Shown here piece after piece: positions 23,774 to 34,811 of a DNA stretch of 64,000 nucleotides (positions are counted from its first letter, which is position 1; each line of letters starts with the position of its first letter). Below the pieces are notes generated by a model. That model saw only the letters and a list, made by a program, of their open reading frames with translations, made no database searches and was not told the origin of the DNA. The translations under genes were made by a program, and so were the position numbers. The DNA comes from Pyrenochaeta sp. MPI-SDFR-AT-0127 (Eukaryota; Ascomycota; Dothideomycetes; Pleosporales; Cucurbitariaceae). The DNA lies in the NCBI GenBank assembly GCA_020747015.1, contig JAGTJM010000069.1:111041-175040 (forward strand), read 5' to 3'.

Positions 23774-25522
23774 ATTGTCACTAGGTAAGGGCGCCAGTAG
23801 AGACGGCAATCTGAGTGTAAAATACGTTGCGCTAAAGAGCAGAAAAAATTCTGCTGCTCTTCTCTTCGTCAATTCTAGTTGAATTGAACCGTTATTAGCG
23901 GATGCGGGTAGTTGATGTCGCGGGATCAATGGGCATCACCGCCAGGGATGGCAATTCGAGCAACACTTTATCAACGTGATCCGGCCTAAGCAGCTCCAGC
24001 AAACACTCGCATAGCTTGGCATCATTCCTTTCACGTGATGCATTAGTATTCACCTTCACTTCATTACTGCAGAGAAGGGTGATTGACTTGGTTGTCGAGG
24101 AAATAAGGATTGCGGATGGGAGTCAGGGCGATGTTGGGCTTCACCAAAGTTTTATACATGAAGCAGAGAGAAGTGAAGTCAGGAGAAAACCAAATCTGGG
24201 AAGCCGAAAAGGCTGTCGCTGCTTTATATAAAGTATAGGACATTCATGTCGTGCAAAAAGGAGCGAGAGGTTACCTACGTCCTGCTGAGTGGGACAAGTG
24301 ATGAGATTGCATATACTATTTATCAAAGGCCAAAATTTGTGTACTTCTGAGAGTAAATTACCTCGAAGCTCCATATCCGAGAGACTGCTTTTTGAAATAA
24401 ACACGGCGGCAGTCTCCAACGGCCAGCTTGAAATCTTATCATCGTGAGGTTCTTCCAAATTAGGAATTTTTGCACGTCATCGAGTCCATTGACTGTGATT
24501 CGAACAGCTTAAGCTGTGGCGCCGAAGTATCTGCAAGAGAGATAGAGAGGGGCATGCCGTATGGAGGGCTAATTACCAAGAAGTTAATATCATTCGCCTG
24601 ACTTTGTAGTCTCTAGTCACATACAGTCAGCTCCTACTGGAAAACAAATGACTTTGACAGATTTTTTTGGGTACAACGTCGTTGTGTTTTATTCGTTAGT
24701 GAAAATGTCTACGTTGTGCCGTTGTCGACCAACTGGTGAAGTACACTTCAGCTTCTTCGATAACCCATCACTGGTTCAAAAGCGACACTGCTTTACGCGG
24801 TGAGCGGTATGACAGGTTCCCACAGCTGAACCGTCTACTGCTATCTCCATAACCGATACAAAGATTGGCCAACATATGCCACTGTCACCGCTTTCTCATG
24901 GTCTCTTCAGCCCCTTAGAACTCCCGCGTTATCTTGTCAAATTGAAAGTATCGACGCCCGGCATAATCACTATCACGTTATAGACTGAGGGTGCATAGGC
25001 CTTTCCTGATGTGGCGGAATGGTCAAACTTTGCGGAGGCACACGCGATCTAGATTGTTCAGCGCGTACAAATATCTCCGCATTGTCCCTCTCACGTAATG
25101 GCACTATTGGAGAATCTCCTTATCCACCCTACATATTCGCTTTATTCCAACACCACAACAGATGGTTTGAGCATGAGCAAACACGTCGTTCCGCACGTGA
25201 AGGTTTCACGACATGATAGATACCCATCGTGACCCCTCAGCACTTTTTTGGGGGACCAAGCTCATGTGCTGTAGTCGGATTAGTGTGCATATTGCTAATG
25301 CATGAAACATCACGAAATCAGCTGATTCCGCGACGTAGCTGACTGGGCCGTGGCTTTGTGACCCCGCATTCAGCTCGTATCTCGCTTCCTCGACGCTTCT
25401 CGCCCAAGGATAACAGATGTGAACTTTAAAAGCGCGCCGAATCCCACATATACGCGTCTTACGTTTCCTCCTGGACTCATACCTACTATAACCCAAAGCC
25501 TTGCCCATTCACCTGTTCCACA
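23774..25522. other. Intergenic with coding-like scraps
   Basis: 1.75 kb. Around 24016-24460 both strands carry short frames with reasonable composition (plus from 24016, minus from 24458), and the minus strand has donor/acceptor-like sites, so a small spliced gene or a gene relic is possible, but no frame could be preferred. From 24470 to 25500 nothing was recognised apart from the VOC gene promoter. Confidence 0.4.
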
Positions 25523-25956
25523 ATGCTCGATCACGTTGGCATCTCCGTTCCACCTTCGCGCCTCGAAGAGGTAGCAAATTGGTACCTCGCCGCTCTCGCA
25601 CCTCTTGGCTACACAAAGCTGAAAGAGTTCCCTGGCTATGCCATCGGATTAGGCTATGACAAGTCCTCAGTACCGTTTTGGATAGGTGCGAGGGAAGGAG
25701 AGCAGGGTGCAACTACACACATCGCCTTTCGAGCGACCGACCGCGCGACTGTGGAGAGCTTCTATGATGAGGCAGTTAAGGCTGGAGGGAAATGCAATGG
25801 GAAGCCTGGGTGGAGGCATCAGTACCACCCTAAATATTATGCGGGCTTCGTGCTTGATCCTGTTGGGTGAGTATAGAGGAACGTGTCCTTTGAAAGACAA
25901 AGCTAATGATCGGTAGGAACAATGTCGAAGTCGTTGATCATGGCATCCCCCATTGA
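25523..25956 (+). CDS. VOC/glyoxalase-bleomycin resistance fold protein
   Basis: Small vicinal-oxygen-chelate fold protein of 127 residues; members bind a metal and act as glyoxalases, dioxygenases or antibiotic-binding proteins. Exon 1 is 25523-25866 and exon 2 is 25917-25956, with a 50-nt intron (gtgagt donor, ggtag acceptor) splitting a Gly codon. The last exon encodes only the final strand, NNVEVVDHG, which completes the usual ...DPxGNxVE ending of the fold; without splicing the protein stops right after DPVG. The start DHVGI, the central THIAF and the terminal Glu match the metal-ligand positions (His4, His near residue 71, and the E of NNVE). A single-domain protein typical of fungal cytosolic 'glyoxalase family' members; substrate unknown. 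Confidence 0.88.
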
Positions 25957-26430
25957 ATCCGGAACTGATTATGTTGGGCATTTGACTTCAGGCTCTGATT
26001 GTAGCTGCTATAGGTTCCAGTTTCGTTCTGGAACTACTCGTACCTATGTCTGTGTGTTTTGCACCTCTACTAGGAAAAGTTTATATATTCAGGCCCTGCC
26101 CTTTTGATCGCGACTCTTTCCATATAATCTCTCCTTGTTTCGTAATAGTACATGTTGCCGTGCGATCATCATCACGTCTTTACAGGGCCTTATTGAGTAA
26201 CCAACCACATACTGAATATGTCAGGGCACTCAAGGTGAAAGTAGCTGCCTGGCCACTTCTGCATGCTGTTTGTTGTTGCCAAGACGTTGCTACGCTTTGG
26301 TCACTACCACTGCTTTTGGTTACTTTCCACAAATCTTTGCTTCCAATGTCCCAAAATCGCGGCCGAACATACAGGTGTTCAATGTTTTGTAGGGCGCACT
26401 CAATCATTCGACCGCGTTAGAAGATTGACC
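25957..26430. other. Intergenic
   Basis: 470 bp between two co-directional genes. No feature recognised; T-rich stretches near 26080-26130 could be the VOC gene 3' end. Confidence 0.4.
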
Positions 26431-27387
26431 ATGGTGCCATACCATGACGACGCGTATTTGCGCACGCATGAGACGGGCTTCGACACAACTGCGGAGGACA
26501 ACACAACATGCGGCAGTGTCGACGATCCAGAGATATCACAACAACTGTCACAAATGCTACAAGCAGTTCAGGATTCGAACAGGGCAAATCAACTTCGTGA
26601 ACCAGTGGACGAGTTCCTAGCGCGTCTGCGACAGAAGGTTGCGAGTCATGATGAGGCGCAGGACGAGATCATCAAGGCGAGTAAAGACAAGAACGTGGGA
26701 TTTTGCTCTAGGACACTGACTGGATAGCTTTCTGTGGCGAGATTGATCGGCGATGCACTTCTGAAACCGCTTGGAAGCGTAGCTGGCACACATAGTGAAG
26801 GTAATTTCAGTGTTGAATTTCTTAGATCGCCTTCTCATTCAAAGATAGATGCGGTAACACTTCTATCCATGCAGATAGACAACAACTTCGAGTATTCCGA
26901 GCAACTACTTGCGAAGGCACGCTGTGAAGCTTACGAGCGTGGACTGGTAGTGGGCAAAGAAGAGGGGCTGAGAGAGGGGGTGGAGCTCGGCAAACTCATT
27001 GGCAGTTCCGAAAGTCACACCACCGAGAATGCTCAGGGAAAAGCTCAAGGTCTTAGCGAGGAGAGGAAGCTTGATCCCGGACGTGCTTTCGAGACCACTA
27101 AGAGAACTGTTTGGGATGGCGCCACTACGGACAGCATCAAGTGGGGACAAGAGGAAATAAAGCAAAAGCTTGATAAAACCACTACGGAATTCGATTGGAA
27201 GGGTGTTGAAACTCATGGAGACGCGTTGAACAAGGTTGTAGTCAGACTCCCTCCAAGATCGCCTAACAAAAGGAAGGAGAATGCTTCTCCTAGGAGCCTA
27301 GAGAATGATCCATTCCACTCCTTGTTGGGGCTAGTGCGGAATAAATCAATTGGTCGGAGCCCAAAGTACAATACTTCTGGAGTGTAG
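26431..27387 (+). CDS. Orphan, helical charged protein with probable GC-AG intron
   Basis: Not recognised. Exon 1 is 26431-26676 (82 codons) and exon 2 is 26728-27387, giving 301 residues. The 51-nt intron begins AAG|gcgagt and ends cactgactggatag, so it has an ideal branch site and acceptor but a GC donor; the only GT inside would make a 33-nt intron. Joining the two is in phase 0. A second optional intron (gtaattt at about 26800 to acatgcagatag near 26878, 78 nt and in frame) cannot be excluded. The protein is Glu/Lys/Gln-rich with probable coiled coils (around EAYERGLVVGKEEGLREG) and a basic Ser/Pro tail with PRSPNKRKE. That could suit a nuclear or scaffold protein, but this is only composition. 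Confidence 0.6.
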
Positions 27388-28046
27388 TGTATAACCTCGC
27401 GACTCGTTCTAATGATCAAAATTCCATAGTGAACTCTCATTGCGCTATAACGGACAGAAAACATCGAAGTTATAGTATTTTGACTACCTGACACTTAGAG
27501 ATGGACACCGAGCTTGATCATATATATGTTATCAACCTTACAATTTTACATTTCGTATCTTCCATCTACGAATTATGTACAGTACAAAGAACCCATAGTA
27601 CCATTTATTTACATTCTTCTCTTTAATTGCTAGGTCACTCCAAGCGCGTTTCAATGTAGCCTACTGAATTGCCCTTATAGCAACATGGTCGCGATTTGTT
27701 CGCGAATGATTAACGTCAATCTGCACTTGGTAATGAAAGTTACTATGTCTAGACGTGTGGCAGGATTTATTTGGTCAGCCGTGTAGATATGCTCCCCCTT
27801 CGTCGTTGACTAAGCATACTGGGATTGAATTCATGGTCCTCAACGTGTGTATTTCCATGTATCCGGATGAAAGTACTTCTGGAAGTGAACGAAATGAAGA
27901 GATGCGTGAAACGTAAGGCACGAATGTAAGCGAGGCTTACTTTCTTTGAATTAGCTTCTTGGCTGCAGCCGCAGCTCCCAGATTTCAGCTCCCAGCGTAC
28001 ACATGCACTTGATTAACATCTTTAAATCACATCAATCGTGTCATAA
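27388..28046. other. Intergenic
   Basis: 660 bp, AT-rich in its first half (27480-27640). It contains the sirtuin promoter and probable 3' end of the preceding gene. Nothing else recognised. Confidence 0.45.
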
Positions 28047-28943
28047 ATGACTCTGGAGTCAGCCCCAGACTATTCTGCGGTCGTGTCAGCGACTGGCTTT
28101 CTTCGTCCACGCGCATCGAGATCACTTGACACTTTCAATGAACACCTCATCACATCTCAGCGCGTTCTTGCCCTACTAGGTGCAGGATTGTCTGCTCCTT
28201 CTGGGATAACTACGTATCGAGGGGCAGGTGGTGTTTGGCGCACGCACGATGTGACGCAACTAGGCACTCCTGCCGGCTTCGAAACGGATCCTGCACTCGT
28301 ATGGACCTTTGAGCTTGAACGACGGCGGCAGATTAAAGACGCAAACCCAAATGCAGCTCATCGAGCGTTAGCAGACTTATCAAAAAGAAAGAGCGATTTT
28401 CTGGTCCTGACAATGAATGTCGATGACTTGAGCGAGAGAGCTGGACATTTAAAGAGCCAACTTCATCATCTTCATGGCTCAATTTTCGATGTCAAATGCA
28501 CAAGGTGTTCTTTTCAGGTATCGGGAACTGAGGCAGAAGGTGCTATTGAATCCCTCATTCAAAGAGACTCTTCTATACAACTTCAACGTGAGGATATACC
28601 CCCATGCCCGGATATGAAGTGCAATGGGCTGCTTCGTCCTGGCGTAGTATGGTTCACCGAATCGATACCACAACCCTTACTCACATCAATATCAAAATGG
28701 ATAAACGACCCTTCCGATCAATCCAAAACAATTGATACCATGCTTGTAATTGGAACCAGTGCGCTGGTCTACCCAGCTACAGCATATATTGAAGCCGCTC
28801 GTCGCAAGGGGGCGCGAGTTGCGGTCGTTGATATCGAGAAAGAAGACCCAAGTCTACTTGGGCTGGAAGAGCAGGACTGGTACTTTCAAGGTGATGCTGC
28901 TGAGATTGTACCTGCAATGCTTATGCCAGTAGTTGGATGCTAA
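28047..28943 (+). CDS. Sir2-family NAD-dependent deacylase, SIRT5-like (class III)
   Basis: Removes acyl groups from lysine using NAD+. 298 residues in one exon. Seen: NAD-binding GAGLSAPSGITTYRG (residues 45-59), TMNVDDLSERAG (122-133), catalytic His143 in HLHGS, zinc ligands C151/C154 and C187/C192, GTSALVYPA, and a VVDIE stretch near the end. The RGAGGVW segment places it with the SIRT5/bacterial CobB class rather than nuclear Sir2. Two departures are visible: the usual Gln of TQN is Met (TMN), and the position matching human SIRT5 Tyr102 is Glu89, while the Arg105 equivalent (Arg92) remains. The second change may alter succinyl/malonyl preference. There is no obvious mitochondrial presequence, so cytosol or nucleus is as likely as the mitochondrion. 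Confidence 0.93.
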   Translation: MTLESAPDYSAVVSATGFLRPRASRSLDTFNEHLITSQRVLALLGAGLSAPSGITTYRGAGGVWRTHDVTQLGTPAGFETDPALVWTFELERRRQIKDANPNAAHRALADLSKRKSDFLVLTMNVDDLSERAGHLKSQLHHLHGSIFDVKCTRCSFQVSGTEAEGAIESLIQRDSSIQLQREDIPPCPDMKCNGLLRPGVVWFTESIPQPLLTSISKWINDPSDQSKTIDTMLVIGTSALVYPATAYIEAARRKGARVAVVDIEKEDPSLLGLEEQDWYFQGDAAEIVPAMLMPVVGC

Positions 28944-29605
28944 CATGGTTGGATTTATGTATGTGCATTATTTTATTAACTGTCAATCGATCATCGAGGG
29001 GCTACGACACCAAAACTTGCCCACAAACTTTGAGGGGCTAGATCGGTTGGGGAAATCGAGACACCTAAGATATTTACGCTACTATGAAATACAGGGCACA
29101 CTGCAAGTATCTTTCCATTATTTGCCAATATACTGTCTCTTATGTCTGATACTCATTCTTGAGACTGAACATTGTGCTGGCTATAGATTCCATATGCCTC
29201 TACCCTCGCATCTATAAGATCATATTCAATACCCTATACTCCCTTCTGGAATACCTCTAGTAGTCCACAAAATATGGTGAGCCGTACCCAGTCAATTTCA
29301 AACGCTTTGAGCCAATGTGATGCGCACCCACGTTCGACCAACTACAATTAATGGCGACTCATCAGGGAACGTTACGTGTACCAACGCAAATAAAACAAAC
29401 TTGCTGTGAGTACCACGAACAACATGTAAATGGATGAGCATCCTACAGGCTAAAGCTGAGTAGCACGTACGTGCCGAATTTCCGGCTGTTGGTAGTGCTG
29501 CGCCACAACGCTAAGTATTGACTGGTTTCCGCATTAAAACTAGCTTTGGTGTTTCTTGGCTTTTTAGTGCCACTAACCCCTTCATACTTCGTCATGCATA
29601 TCATC
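28944..29605. other. Convergent intergenic region
   Basis: 660 bp between the convergent sirtuin and GPI-protein genes. A 94-codon plus frame just after the sirtuin stop has no family features and is not called. Confidence 0.45.
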
Positions 29606-30415
29606 CTACAATACAAAGGCCGCCATAGCCGCGCCAAGTCCCACCACCGCAGGACCAACCGTCTTCATGGGAGCAGCAGCACCAGTGAAAGTAGCTGCTG
29701 CACTCCCAGACTGGGCTTGACTACCAGTAGGTTGTGCACTTGACAAAGTGGCGCTTGCTCCCGTTGTTGCATTCAACTTTTCCTGTCCAGCAGTGATAAC
29801 AACCTGGTATGTCCCAATATCCGAGTGCGCAAAGGTACCGGAGGTTACAGTACCAGTGTAAGTGGCTGGGAACGTGTCCTGGTCGCACCAGTCGGCGGTA
29901 TCAGACCTAGGCTTGACAGTAAACGCCTGCACGATTGTTTCCACGCCGGCTGAGTAGGTACCACGACCACTGTATGTGTGCGTTCTTGTGAAAAACACCG
30001 TTCTTTCCGGCCCATCACCTGTTTGGCACTGAAACGCTGCGCCGGCCACTCTTCCATATGAGGCCGTGCACGTGGGAATTGCGTCGGTGCTGGTCTGCAC
30101 CTCACATCGCAGCTTGTACTTTTCATCATCGGGTTGGCTGTCGGATTCGGTGCGGTGGTTGGCATATCTGTGGGTAGTGGATTGTTCCCAGAATGTTGGT
30201 CCAATAGTCCATGTCTGCGCAGCCGTGCCGTAATTAGTCGTATCGGTGCCGTTGTCATAAACAAGCACGAGCGTGGTATGAGTGCTGTTTGCGTTTACCA
30301 CAGAGCCATAGAAGCCGACTTTTTCTGTTCCGATACCATTGAAGGCCCAGATCGAAGTGGTGAGCTGAGCAGAAGCGGAAGCCGCAAACAAGGTGATAGG
30401 AAGAGTGAAATACAT
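29606..30415 (-). CDS. Secreted GPI-anchored cell-surface protein
   Basis: 269 residues starting at the ATG at 30415, which directly begins a signal peptide (MYFTLPITLF..ASASA, cleavage before Gln); a longer frame starting 13 codons upstream would bury it. The mature part is Thr/Ser-rich with several N-glycosylation sequons and paired cysteines (RCEVQ, TCTAS, FQCQ, WCDQD). The C-terminus shows the GPI pattern: small residues SGSAAATFTGAAA, then a hydrophobic tail ending AAMAAFVL. Expected location is plasma membrane or cell wall. No catalytic domain is recognised; fungal proteins of this layout are usually annotated as hypothetical GPI-anchored proteins. Confidence 0.8.
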   Translation of the reverse strand: MYFTLPITLFAASASAQLTTSIWAFNGIGTEKVGFYGSVVNANSTHTTLVLVYDNGTDTTNYGTAAQTWTIGPTFWEQSTTHRYANHRTESDSQPDDEKYKLRCEVQTSTDAIPTCTASYGRVAGAAFQCQTGDGPERTVFFTRTHTYSGRGTYSAGVETIVQAFTVKPRSDTADWCDQDTFPATYTGTVTSGTFAHSDIGTYQVVITAGQEKLNATTGASATLSSAQPTGSQAQSGSAAATFTGAAAPMKTVGPAVVGLGAAMAAFVL

Positions 30416-31616
30416 TATAGCTATGAACCTAGTAAAGGGAATAGCCGTCAACAAGTAATTATGAAAACGCTCGAACAGGCGGATTTGAGCTCTTTAAGAA
30501 TGCACGTCTTGTATTTTGTCGCGGATACACAGTGGCGCAGCACGTCTTGGGTACAAGAAAGAGTAACCATCTCTGACTAGCGTACTCCGTATTTCAATGA
30601 GCGGTTGGAGGCTAACGGTAAGGCGCCCTACGGACCAGAGTCAAACATCTTGGCTAGGGGAACACTTACATTATACCTTGGGCTAACAGCACTTAGGAAA
30701 CTTGACTGGAGGAGAAAGGCTGGCCTTGTAGCGTATGTAAATGCACATAGCCCCTTGTAGCCAAATACATAATTTGTTCTAGTAAATAGAGTTGCCTGTA
30801 TCTCCTGCTACTCTGGATTTATTGTTAGCAAGAAGTAGGCTTTCTTTGTGGAAATGTGTATGTACCCTTAACCCCTCTACTCTCTTTCCCCTGACTATGT
30901 CTTCTCAGATTAGCTCCAAAATTTATCCGTGACATATAGGCTCAAAAAACCGTGATCTAACGGACACCATAGCCTAAACCATGGCGTTAACTAGCTTTGG
31001 CAAGCAGTTTAGCAAGCTTTTCATCGTGTTAAAATCGACAGAGCCAAATTCAACCGTATCTATCGTGACTCAAATTTCATTGCGGAGAAAGATCCTCCTT
31101 GGAAGCAGCCCATGGCGTAGTGGGATGATCAATAAGGCTATGTGGGGAGGGTATAGGCCAATGTGACCAAGCGAGCTCGTAAGGTATGATCATCTTTTGC
31201 TCTGGGGCTAGATCTAGGACTATCGCTTCGGAGGCTTTGGAAGCAGCGGAAAACACAGAGGTGGAAGTGGTGTAACTGGTGGAAAGTTTGCGTTTTCGAC
31301 AGTGAGCGAAAAGAACGCGGGCAATGGCTTTGCTTGTGACTATGGTTGGTTTTCTAATCTCAGATCTCGCAAACTTATGTCGATAATGCGGGGTTCTTGA
31401 TGCTCATGCTTTACGCAGGGTGCATGGCGTGTCACGCCACATATCGGCCGTTCCCCGTTTTCAGCCGACGTCACCCCAGACAACAATTCAAACGTCACAG
31501 GCGCGTGTCGGAAGTGAGTAAATGAAGAAAGAAAGTCTATATGAATGACCCGATTCTCAGTTGCATCTTACCATAGTCTACCACTACCCTAACCCCTTGC
31601 GATTACCATTTCGATC
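30416..31616. other. Divergent intergenic region
   Basis: 1.2 kb between divergent genes. Short frames only; no repeat or RNA gene recognised. Confidence 0.45.
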
Positions 31617-32039
31617 ATGACAGACAAGGCCACTTCTACCACTCCTTTCCGGGACGAATGGAACACTTATGAACTTTCCGTGGTCAAGATTCAAGATGCG
31701 ATGGCTCACCTGAACACCGAAATCGAGCGCGCCCAGGTCCGCGTAAATATCGAAGAGCAAGCAGTTGTCAGGAACCCGTTCCGGAGTACCGACAAGGCAG
31801 AAGACAAGAACCACATATTGCACGCGGCCCGTAAGATATCAGCTCGAGCACAAAGACGTCTAGATAGACTGCAGAAGAAGATTGAGGGTTGGGACCGGAA
31901 TGAATGCTCGCCAAAGACCGAGCTCCTAGAAATGCACGAGAGGTCGGTCATGGATATACTGAAAGAGATCAAGGTTAGTTTGGATGATGAGATGATGGAA
32001 GTCGAAAAGATCGTCAACTCGGATGAAGGCGTGGCATAA
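31617..32039 (+). CDS. Small coiled-coil orphan
   Basis: 140 residues in one exon with a good ATG context (cgatcATGAC). Almost entirely charged and helical: heptad-like stretches at about 20-55 (Val/Ile/Leu spaced among Glu/Arg), a basic central part (ARKISARAQRRLDRLQKKI) and an acidic C-terminus (DDEMMEVEKIV). No domain is recognised. The even codon composition and absence of a competing long frame suggest it is real; the opposite-strand frame is a mirror. An internal gttagt could be a donor, but splicing is not needed. Confidence 0.55.
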   Translation: MTDKATSTTPFRDEWNTYELSVVKIQDAMAHLNTEIERAQVRVNIEEQAVVRNPFRSTDKAEDKNHILHAARKISARAQRRLDRLQKKIEGWDRNECSPKTELLEMHERSVMDILKEIKVSLDDEMMEVEKIVNSDEGVA

Positions 32040-32951
32040 TTGTTTCGGTACGTTCAAATCATGAAGAACATTAAAGGCCATCTAGCTTACAGAGGAAAGA
32101 CGCGAAGAAGAAAATTGCGAATGGAAAGACCAAGCCTCACAGTTTCGCTTTCAAAGACCTTATCAGTAGTCTTTATCGTTGTCAGAAGAAGTCCAGCATT
32201 GGCCGACGAAGCTTCCGTCCATCACACATATGCACACCAAAACCACCAGCACTGAGCGCTATCAAAAGCAGTCCAAGGATTTGGCGCTCCTCTAGAAACA
32301 ATAATGTATTTAAAATTACCTGTCGCCTTTTGGTCGATGTCATGTCTGCGGTAGGCCCTTATTGTACTAAGAGATTGAATCACCAGTTTTTTTCCATATA
32401 ATCAATTTTTCCAGGAGCTGTCGACCATTTGAACATGTATCTGATGGCCATCCAGACCTACTTGAAAACTACATTTCTATCACATATCGCCATTGATACA
32501 ATGTTAGCTCTTTTGGCAGGGTCTATGTTCATGAATATATTTGATTAATGATATCTGAACAAGTATTGTTTCTATACACCCTGTTATTTGACAAGAATCC
32601 ACGCTATAAATACCATATGCTGTCGCCTCCAACCCACTTACACTGCTATAGGGTACCGAAGCAGGCCTATAGATCTTCTACGGGATCTAGTTACCAAATT
32701 TGAAGCCATGACAAAGGCAGTGAAGTTGTTGACTCAGATTCCCCTGCCCTATCCCGGTATGCGAATATGTTCGGATTGCTGGAAAGCTATTGAATCGCCG
32801 TTTGCCCTTCCAACCCGGTTTGTTTAGGGACAGCCAAATCTTCCACGTGTCCTCGGCACAAACTTGTTTGCCAGTCCACAGGCCGATATAGTGGTGTTGC
32901 ATAGTCAACTCCTGCTGCCTTCTCGCAGATCCAAGAACGAACCAGCATTAA
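32040..32951. other. Intergenic or unresolved 5' exons
   Basis: 0.9 kb. A short plus frame at about 32690-32827 has a CxxC motif (CSDCW) and could be an upstream exon of the next feature, but its donor site is unclear. Otherwise nothing recognised. Confidence 0.35.
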
Positions 32952-33341
32952 AATGCCATTCTTACACATGTCCAGCTCCCCCCTGCCTTGCCCATTCGCC
33001 ATGCACATTCATTGAGCGGGCCAGTCGACCATTTGCCATTTCCCCCTCAGCGCCCTCTCAATCAGTCAAGGCGCCTCGGAGTCCCGGTATACAGGGAACG
33101 TGCCGAACGTGTCAATCGAGAACGTGCATCGCTGAATGCATGGGCTGATGGACTTCCGCGTTTGCGGAAGCGGTGTGACGAGCTCTATGAACAGGCTAAG
33201 AAAGCGCAGATGGATGGTAACTCAGAGAGAGCGAAGAGGAGGCTAGAGGCAGCGAAAGCGGTAATGAAAGCAATTGATGAACAACGGAGGAAGCGTGGAA
33301 TGAGAGGTAACACGAGGGCTGCAAATGTTAAGCTTGGTTGA
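32952..33341 (+). CDS. Probable 3' exon of an unresolved gene, basic helical
   Basis: Frame open from 32952 to the stop at 33339-33341 with no ATG before the charged part, so the start lies in an exon that was not resolved; acceptors at ccccctcag (33050 region) or catgtccag (32974 region) fit. The well-behaved part from about VPVYRERAERVNRER onward is a highly charged alpha-helix of some 80 residues ending in a basic tail. No family recognised. Confidence 0.4.
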   Translation, partial: NAILTHVQLPPALPIRHAHSLSGPVDHLPFPPQRPLNQSRRLGVPVYRERAERVNRERASLNAWADGLPRLRKRCDELYEQAKKAQMDGNSERAKRRLEAAKAVMKAIDEQRRKRGMRGNTRAANVKLG

Positions 33342-33946
33342 CAGAGGTGCGGTCAATTGGGGATGTACTTGGATCAACCGAGCAGGTGTTGTAGACTTTA
33401 TGAATATGTACTGTGTCCACCCTTACAAAAATTGGGCTCTTTCCTCATATTGCATCCTTTGGAGGTGCCGTGCATTGAGATGGGAATAGAAGAGACCAGT
33501 TTCAGACAAGTAAAGAGAGGAGTATATAATCGTCAAAAATCCATCACTGTTAGAGCCGGTGTATATGATGGAAGAGGCAGATCTCGTGAACTCGTAGTGG
33601 CGATTGGGTAATGCTAAGAGTTAACGCCAATGATCCGGGAGGTTGTATTCCAAAAATCGGATTGCGAAAGGGCCAGTAAGCCTTCTTGGATAATCCCCAT
33701 ACTTGATGAATTGGTAGGTATGTTCGTTGCTGCCTCTGAAGGTGGGTTTCACTGCAATGTTATTTCTATACCCACCGATGCTCTTGGTGAGCCTGTCGTT
33801 CTTGCAGGTGGTGGTGCCCATGGATCTTTCTGGTAGTATCCAGGGCATACGTTGTTGTCCTAAACGTCATAGTATCGTCGTCCGAGCTCACAGCAATACC
33901 TTCTTGGAGGCATTCATCTTGGACCTGGGAAGGAATTTCTGGGTGA
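33342..33946. other. Convergent intergenic region
   Basis: 600 bp. Overlapping short frames on both strands around 33620-33980 mirror each other and are not called. Confidence 0.4.
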
Positions 33947-34495
33947 TCATGACACTCCTCGCATCTTCCCAACTCCCATAATCTTTTCCTCTACCATCTT
34001 GAGCAAGGTCTCTTTCTCCTTGACCGCCTGCACCCTCTCACCCTCCAAGTCTTCTAGTTCTTTTTCGAGCTCCTTCATCCTCTCCACCTGCTCTTTCTCA
34101 CTAGAATTCAGTCCTGGCAAAGTCGCTATCAACTTCTCTATCTGACCATGTTTTTCGGTCATATCTATAGCCATCTGCTTTATGTCTGCCTGGAATTGTT
34201 CTGGTGATGGTGGCAAAGGTGCATCAGCAGGGGCAGCTTGCGAGGGTTGGGAAGGGTTTGTTGAGGATTGTGTGTTCTCAGCGGCGTTTCTAGCTTCCAT
34301 TTCGGCGAAGGAGTCAAGTCGCTGTTGACCTGGTGGGACGCTTGGCGGGGCATTGTTTCGTATGTAGAGGAGGTCGTTGGTCATCATTTGTAGCAGCTGC
34401 CTTGGTCAGTATGCCCATTGGTGATAGATGACGATGGGATGGGGTAGTTGTACATTGTCCAGCGCATCTTGAATTTGTGTGAGCTTGTCGCCCAT
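33947..34495 (-). CDS. MED21: Mediator complex subunit 21 (Srb7)
   Basis: Subunit of the Mediator middle module, linking activators to RNA polymerase II in the nucleus. Exon 1 is 34454-34495 and exon 2 is 33947-34396, joined through a 57-nt intron (gtacaa donor, tactgac branch, ggcag acceptor) in phase 0; 163 residues. The spliced N-terminus MGDKLTQIQDALDN-LLQMMTNDLLYIR matches the first helix of Med21, followed by a Pro/Ser/Gln-rich loop, the conserved segment PLPPSPEQFQADIKQMA..DM..K..QIEKLIATLPGL, and a long C-terminal coiled coil (EKEQVERMKELEKELEDLE). This is the usual helical layout through which Med21 pairs with Med7. It shares a 316-bp divergent promoter region with the Rrg7-like gene. 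Confidence 0.9.
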
Positions 34496-34811
34496 TGTGA
34501 CGTGTAAGGAATCTTGTGTCGCGATGATATGCGTTCCAGTTTATGAGTTGCTGGAGAAGTCGTAGGCGCGCTGTCCAAGTGAGTGCCCGGGTGGTGTGAG
34601 GCGGGGGAAAAGCATCGAGGTGGAGTGAAATGGTACGCGCTTCATAGGGCTGAGCTAATTCTAGCGCGTCGTCCACAAGTTACGCGAAGAGTCTCACCTG
34701 TCCCCTACTCCATCCACACTGCTCACTTTGGTTGCGTTGTGCTTCTCTCGTTGGCTTTCGCGTTACTGTAAATATGTTGCAGCATTTCCTTTTATCCAGC
34801 AAAATTCCGTG
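34496..34811. promoter_or_regulatory. Shared divergent promoter region, MED21 / Rrg7-like
   Basis: 316 bp separate the two start codons on opposite strands, so both promoters must lie in or overlap this interval. No specific element was identified. Confidence 0.55.

Noticed and set aside
24016..24458. Possible small gene on either strand
   Set aside because: Both strands look equally plausible and no full model could be built.
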